Positions 5,222 to 6,484 of a stretch of 6,484 bases of DNA are shown one piece after another. The notes under the pieces were generated by a model that searched no databases, was not told the origin of the DNA, and worked only from the letters and a program-made list of their open reading frames with translations. This DNA is from an uncultured Pseudomonadota bacterium (lineage in GTDB: Bacteria; Pseudomonadota; Alphaproteobacteria; RUG11792). The stretch covers positions 1-6,484 of the forward strand of contig CACYDS010000116.1 of NCBI GenBank assembly GCA_902773285.1, in the 5' to 3' direction. Each line of letters opens with the position of its first letter. The first letter of the stretch is position 1. The position numbers and the translations under genes were made by a program.

Positions 5222-6265
5222 CTAGTAAATCTTTAATAAGATGGAATCAGACTTGGAGATTTCCTCTAACGCTTGCCCTGTTCCTAGCACAACGCAATTC
5301 AGAGGATTCTCTGCTACTTTAACAAAAACTCCAGTAATGTGTGAAACAACAGCATCTAAATTAGCTAATAATGCGCCTCCACCAGTTAAAGTTATTCCAG
5401 AATCTATAATGTCTGCGACTAGTTCTGGTGGGATTTGTTCTAAGGCATCTTTCACGCCCTCAGCGATAATAGATACCGCATCCATCAGCGCCTCAGAAAC
5501 GTGTCTCTGAGTTATTTCGATCTCTTTTGGATTGCCATCTATTAAGCTACGTCCCTTAATTGTCATTGTTATATCTTTGCTATTTTGCAACATAACTGCG
5601 GAGCCAATTTCCTTTTTTATCTTTTCTGCCGTTGATTCACCTATTAGTAAATTGAAATTTTTCCTGATATACGTAACGATATCTTCATCCATCCGATCAC
5701 CACCTGCTCTTATGGATTTGGCATACACTATACCACCAAGAGAAATTACTGCAACCTCTGTTGTGCCTCCTCCGATATCAACCACGATAGAACCACGAGC
5801 TTCAGTTATTGGAAGCCCGGCTCCAATTGCGGCTGCCATAGGTTCTTCTATCAAATACACTTCTCTAGCGCCAGCCTCCTCTGCAGATTCTTGGATTGCT
5901 CGACGTTCGACAGCGGTGGCCCCATATGGAACGCAGATTACTATTCGCGGAGATGCAGAAAGAAATCTGTTGTTGTGAATCTTCTTTATGAAATATTTAA
6001 TCATCTCTTCCGCTACTGCAAAGTCGGCAATCACGCCATCCCGAAGTGGACGAATTGCTCGAATGTGCTCTGGAGTTTTTCCAAGCATTTGCTTGGCCTC
6101 ATTCCCGACGGCTAAAACATTGTGCCTACCATTCACTGTCGAAAGAGCTACAACTGATGGCTCGTTCAGAACAACCCCCTTATTTTCGATATATACTAGA
6201 GTATTCGCCGTCCCAAGATCGATAGCCATATCCGTTGAAAAAAAACCAAACATCCGCTCAAACAT
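5222..6265 (-). CDS. mreB: Rod shape-determining protein MreB
   Basis: This bacterial actin polymerises on ATP under the inner membrane and guides lateral wall synthesis by the elongasome. At 347 aa it has the normal length. Visible actin-fold motifs are phosphate 1 DLGTANT (16-22), the EEPMAAAIGAG stretch with the catalytic Glu140, phosphate 2 DIGGGTTEVAV (163-173) and the adenosine loop LTGGGALL (293-300). The N-terminus MFERMFGFFSTDMAID fits the amphipathic membrane-binding end of the family, which supports this ATG over the one at Met5, although no strong Shine-Dalgarno sequence precedes it. The next genes are of the YggT family and rsmA rather than the usual mreC and mreD, an unusual order. 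Its presence implies that the organism keeps a peptidoglycan elongation system. Two promoters lie upstream. Confidence 0.97.
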   Translation of the reverse strand: MFERMFGFFSTDMAIDLGTANTLVYIENKGVVLNEPSVVALSTVNGRHNVLAVGNEAKQMLGKTPEHIRAIRPLRDGVIADFAVAEEMIKYFIKKIHNNRFLSASPRIVICVPYGATAVERRAIQESAEEAGAREVYLIEEPMAAAIGAGLPITEARGSIVVDIGGGTTEVAVISLGGIVYAKSIRAGGDRMDEDIVTYIRKNFNLLIGESTAEKIKKEIGSAVMLQNSKDITMTIKGRSLIDGNPKEIEITQRHVSEALMDAVSIIAEGVKDALEQIPPELVADIIDSGITLTGGGALLANLDAVVSHITGVFVKVAENPLNCVVLGTGQALEEISKSDSILLKIY

Positions 6266-6297
6266 TTCAAGTTCACTAAACAGCTCTATTGCTTAGA

Positions 6298-6326
6298 ATT
6301 GTATATTACAATACCAATTTTGTCTA
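6298..6326 (-). promoter_or_regulatory. mreB promoter P2 (proximal)
   Basis: On the minus strand TAGACA (6326-6321) and TACAAT (6303-6298) are separated by 17 bp, each one base from consensus. The start would lie near 6291, giving a 5' leader of about 26 nt before mreB. The -10 box is one arm of the inverted repeat ATTGTA-tat-TACAAT (6298-6312), which could be a regulator site. Confidence 0.5.
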
Positions 6327-6330
6327 CGCT

Positions 6331-6359
6331 ATTGTATAAGTCCATAACGTATGATACAA
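6331..6359 (-). promoter_or_regulatory. mreB promoter P1 (distal)
   Basis: On the minus strand TTGTAT (6359-6354) and TACAAT (6336-6331) are separated by 17 bp. Transcription would start near 6324, with a leader of about 59 nt. The whole promoter lies inside the left arm and loop of the 61-bp inverted repeat described separately. Confidence 0.5.
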
Positions 6360-6391
6360 AAAGTTCCTCATATGCTATGAACTTATACAAT
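6331..6391. repeat. Long imperfect inverted repeat upstream of mreB
   Basis: Positions 6331-6354 pair with 6368-6391 around a 13-nt loop. Of 24 positions, 22 pair (one as G-T); mismatches are 6342/6380 and 6347/6375. The outer 15 bases are ATTGTATAAGTCCAT and ATGAACTTATACAAT. No T-tract follows on either strand, so a standard terminator is unlikely. It could be a regulator site, a cruciform, or a palindromic repeat element; 13 bp of its right arm recur at 2546-2558. Confidence 0.7.
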
Positions 6392-6425
6392 GTGAGAGGG
6401 ATTGGCAACTAGATAAATAAAAAGT

Positions 6426-6484
6426 ATGATAGTTCTTGAAGAAGCTGAGATTGGATGGACAAACGGTGCTAGAAGTTTGCAAGG
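6426..6484 (+). CDS. Possible start of a divergent gene, cut by the window edge
   Basis: An ATG at 6426 opens a frame that stays open to the right edge and begins MIVLEEAEIGWTNGARSLQ. The pattern is loosely like the first strand and A-loop region of an ABC-type ATPase (I.LE....W.NG...L), but 19 residues cannot establish this. There is no convincing Shine-Dalgarno sequence. If real, it is divergent from mreB and shares its 160-bp upstream region including the inverted repeat. Confidence 0.25.
   Translation, partial: MIVLEEAEIGWTNGARSLQ

Noticed and set aside
5241..6296. Several plus-strand ORFs (89, 148, 74 and 102 codons) across mreB
   Set aside because: All are antisense shadows of the conserved mreB frame.
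6386..6484. Minus-strand reading frame from the right edge to a TAA inside the inverted repeat, as the end of an upstream gene
   Set aside because: The 30-odd residues show no family character and the stop falls inside the repeat; the plus-strand frame looked slightly more protein-like.

Overview
The window is AT-rich DNA with short spacers, some gene overlaps and ATTGTA/TATACA-type promoters. MreB (motif set and the run VVDIGGGTTEVAV) and RsmA read as alphaproteobacterial. Together with the AT-rich composition and two unrecognised lineage-specific-looking genes, this suggests an intracellular or host-associated alphaproteobacterium, for example of the Holosporales/Rickettsiales type. That placement is inference from protein resemblance only.

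Left part (1-2623): the 3' end of an unrecognised charged protein gene with a three-unit 18-bp in-frame repeat and a basic tail. A 284-bp spacer follows, with a GC-rich hairpin and a good sigma70-type promoter whose -10 lies in a perfect 16-bp palindrome. This drives a 405-aa putatively exported protein. The protein has a signal peptide and a segment that looks like a gluzincin (M3-like) zinc peptidase centre in which the first metal-binding His is Gln (QETGH for HExxH). A 249-bp spacer with further AT palindromes and a likely promoter leads to trkH.

Middle (2610-4051): trkH, a full-length potassium-uptake channel subunit. Its start lies inside a six-codon mini-ORF that owns the only visible Shine-Dalgarno sequence, so trkH may be translationally coupled. 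No trkA is visible in the window.

Right part (minus strand, 6265 to 4068): a tight three-gene unit mreB - yggT family - rsmA. MreB is the cell-shape actin, the YggT-type protein is a small membrane protein, and RsmA is the 16S rRNA dimethyltransferase. It converges on trkH with only 16 bp between stops and no visible terminator. Upstream of mreB are two overlapping-class promoters, one lying entirely within one arm and the loop of a long imperfect inverted repeat. At the extreme right a plus-strand reading frame may be the start of a divergent gene, cut off by the window edge. I see no tRNA, rRNA, CRISPR array or insertion sequence.
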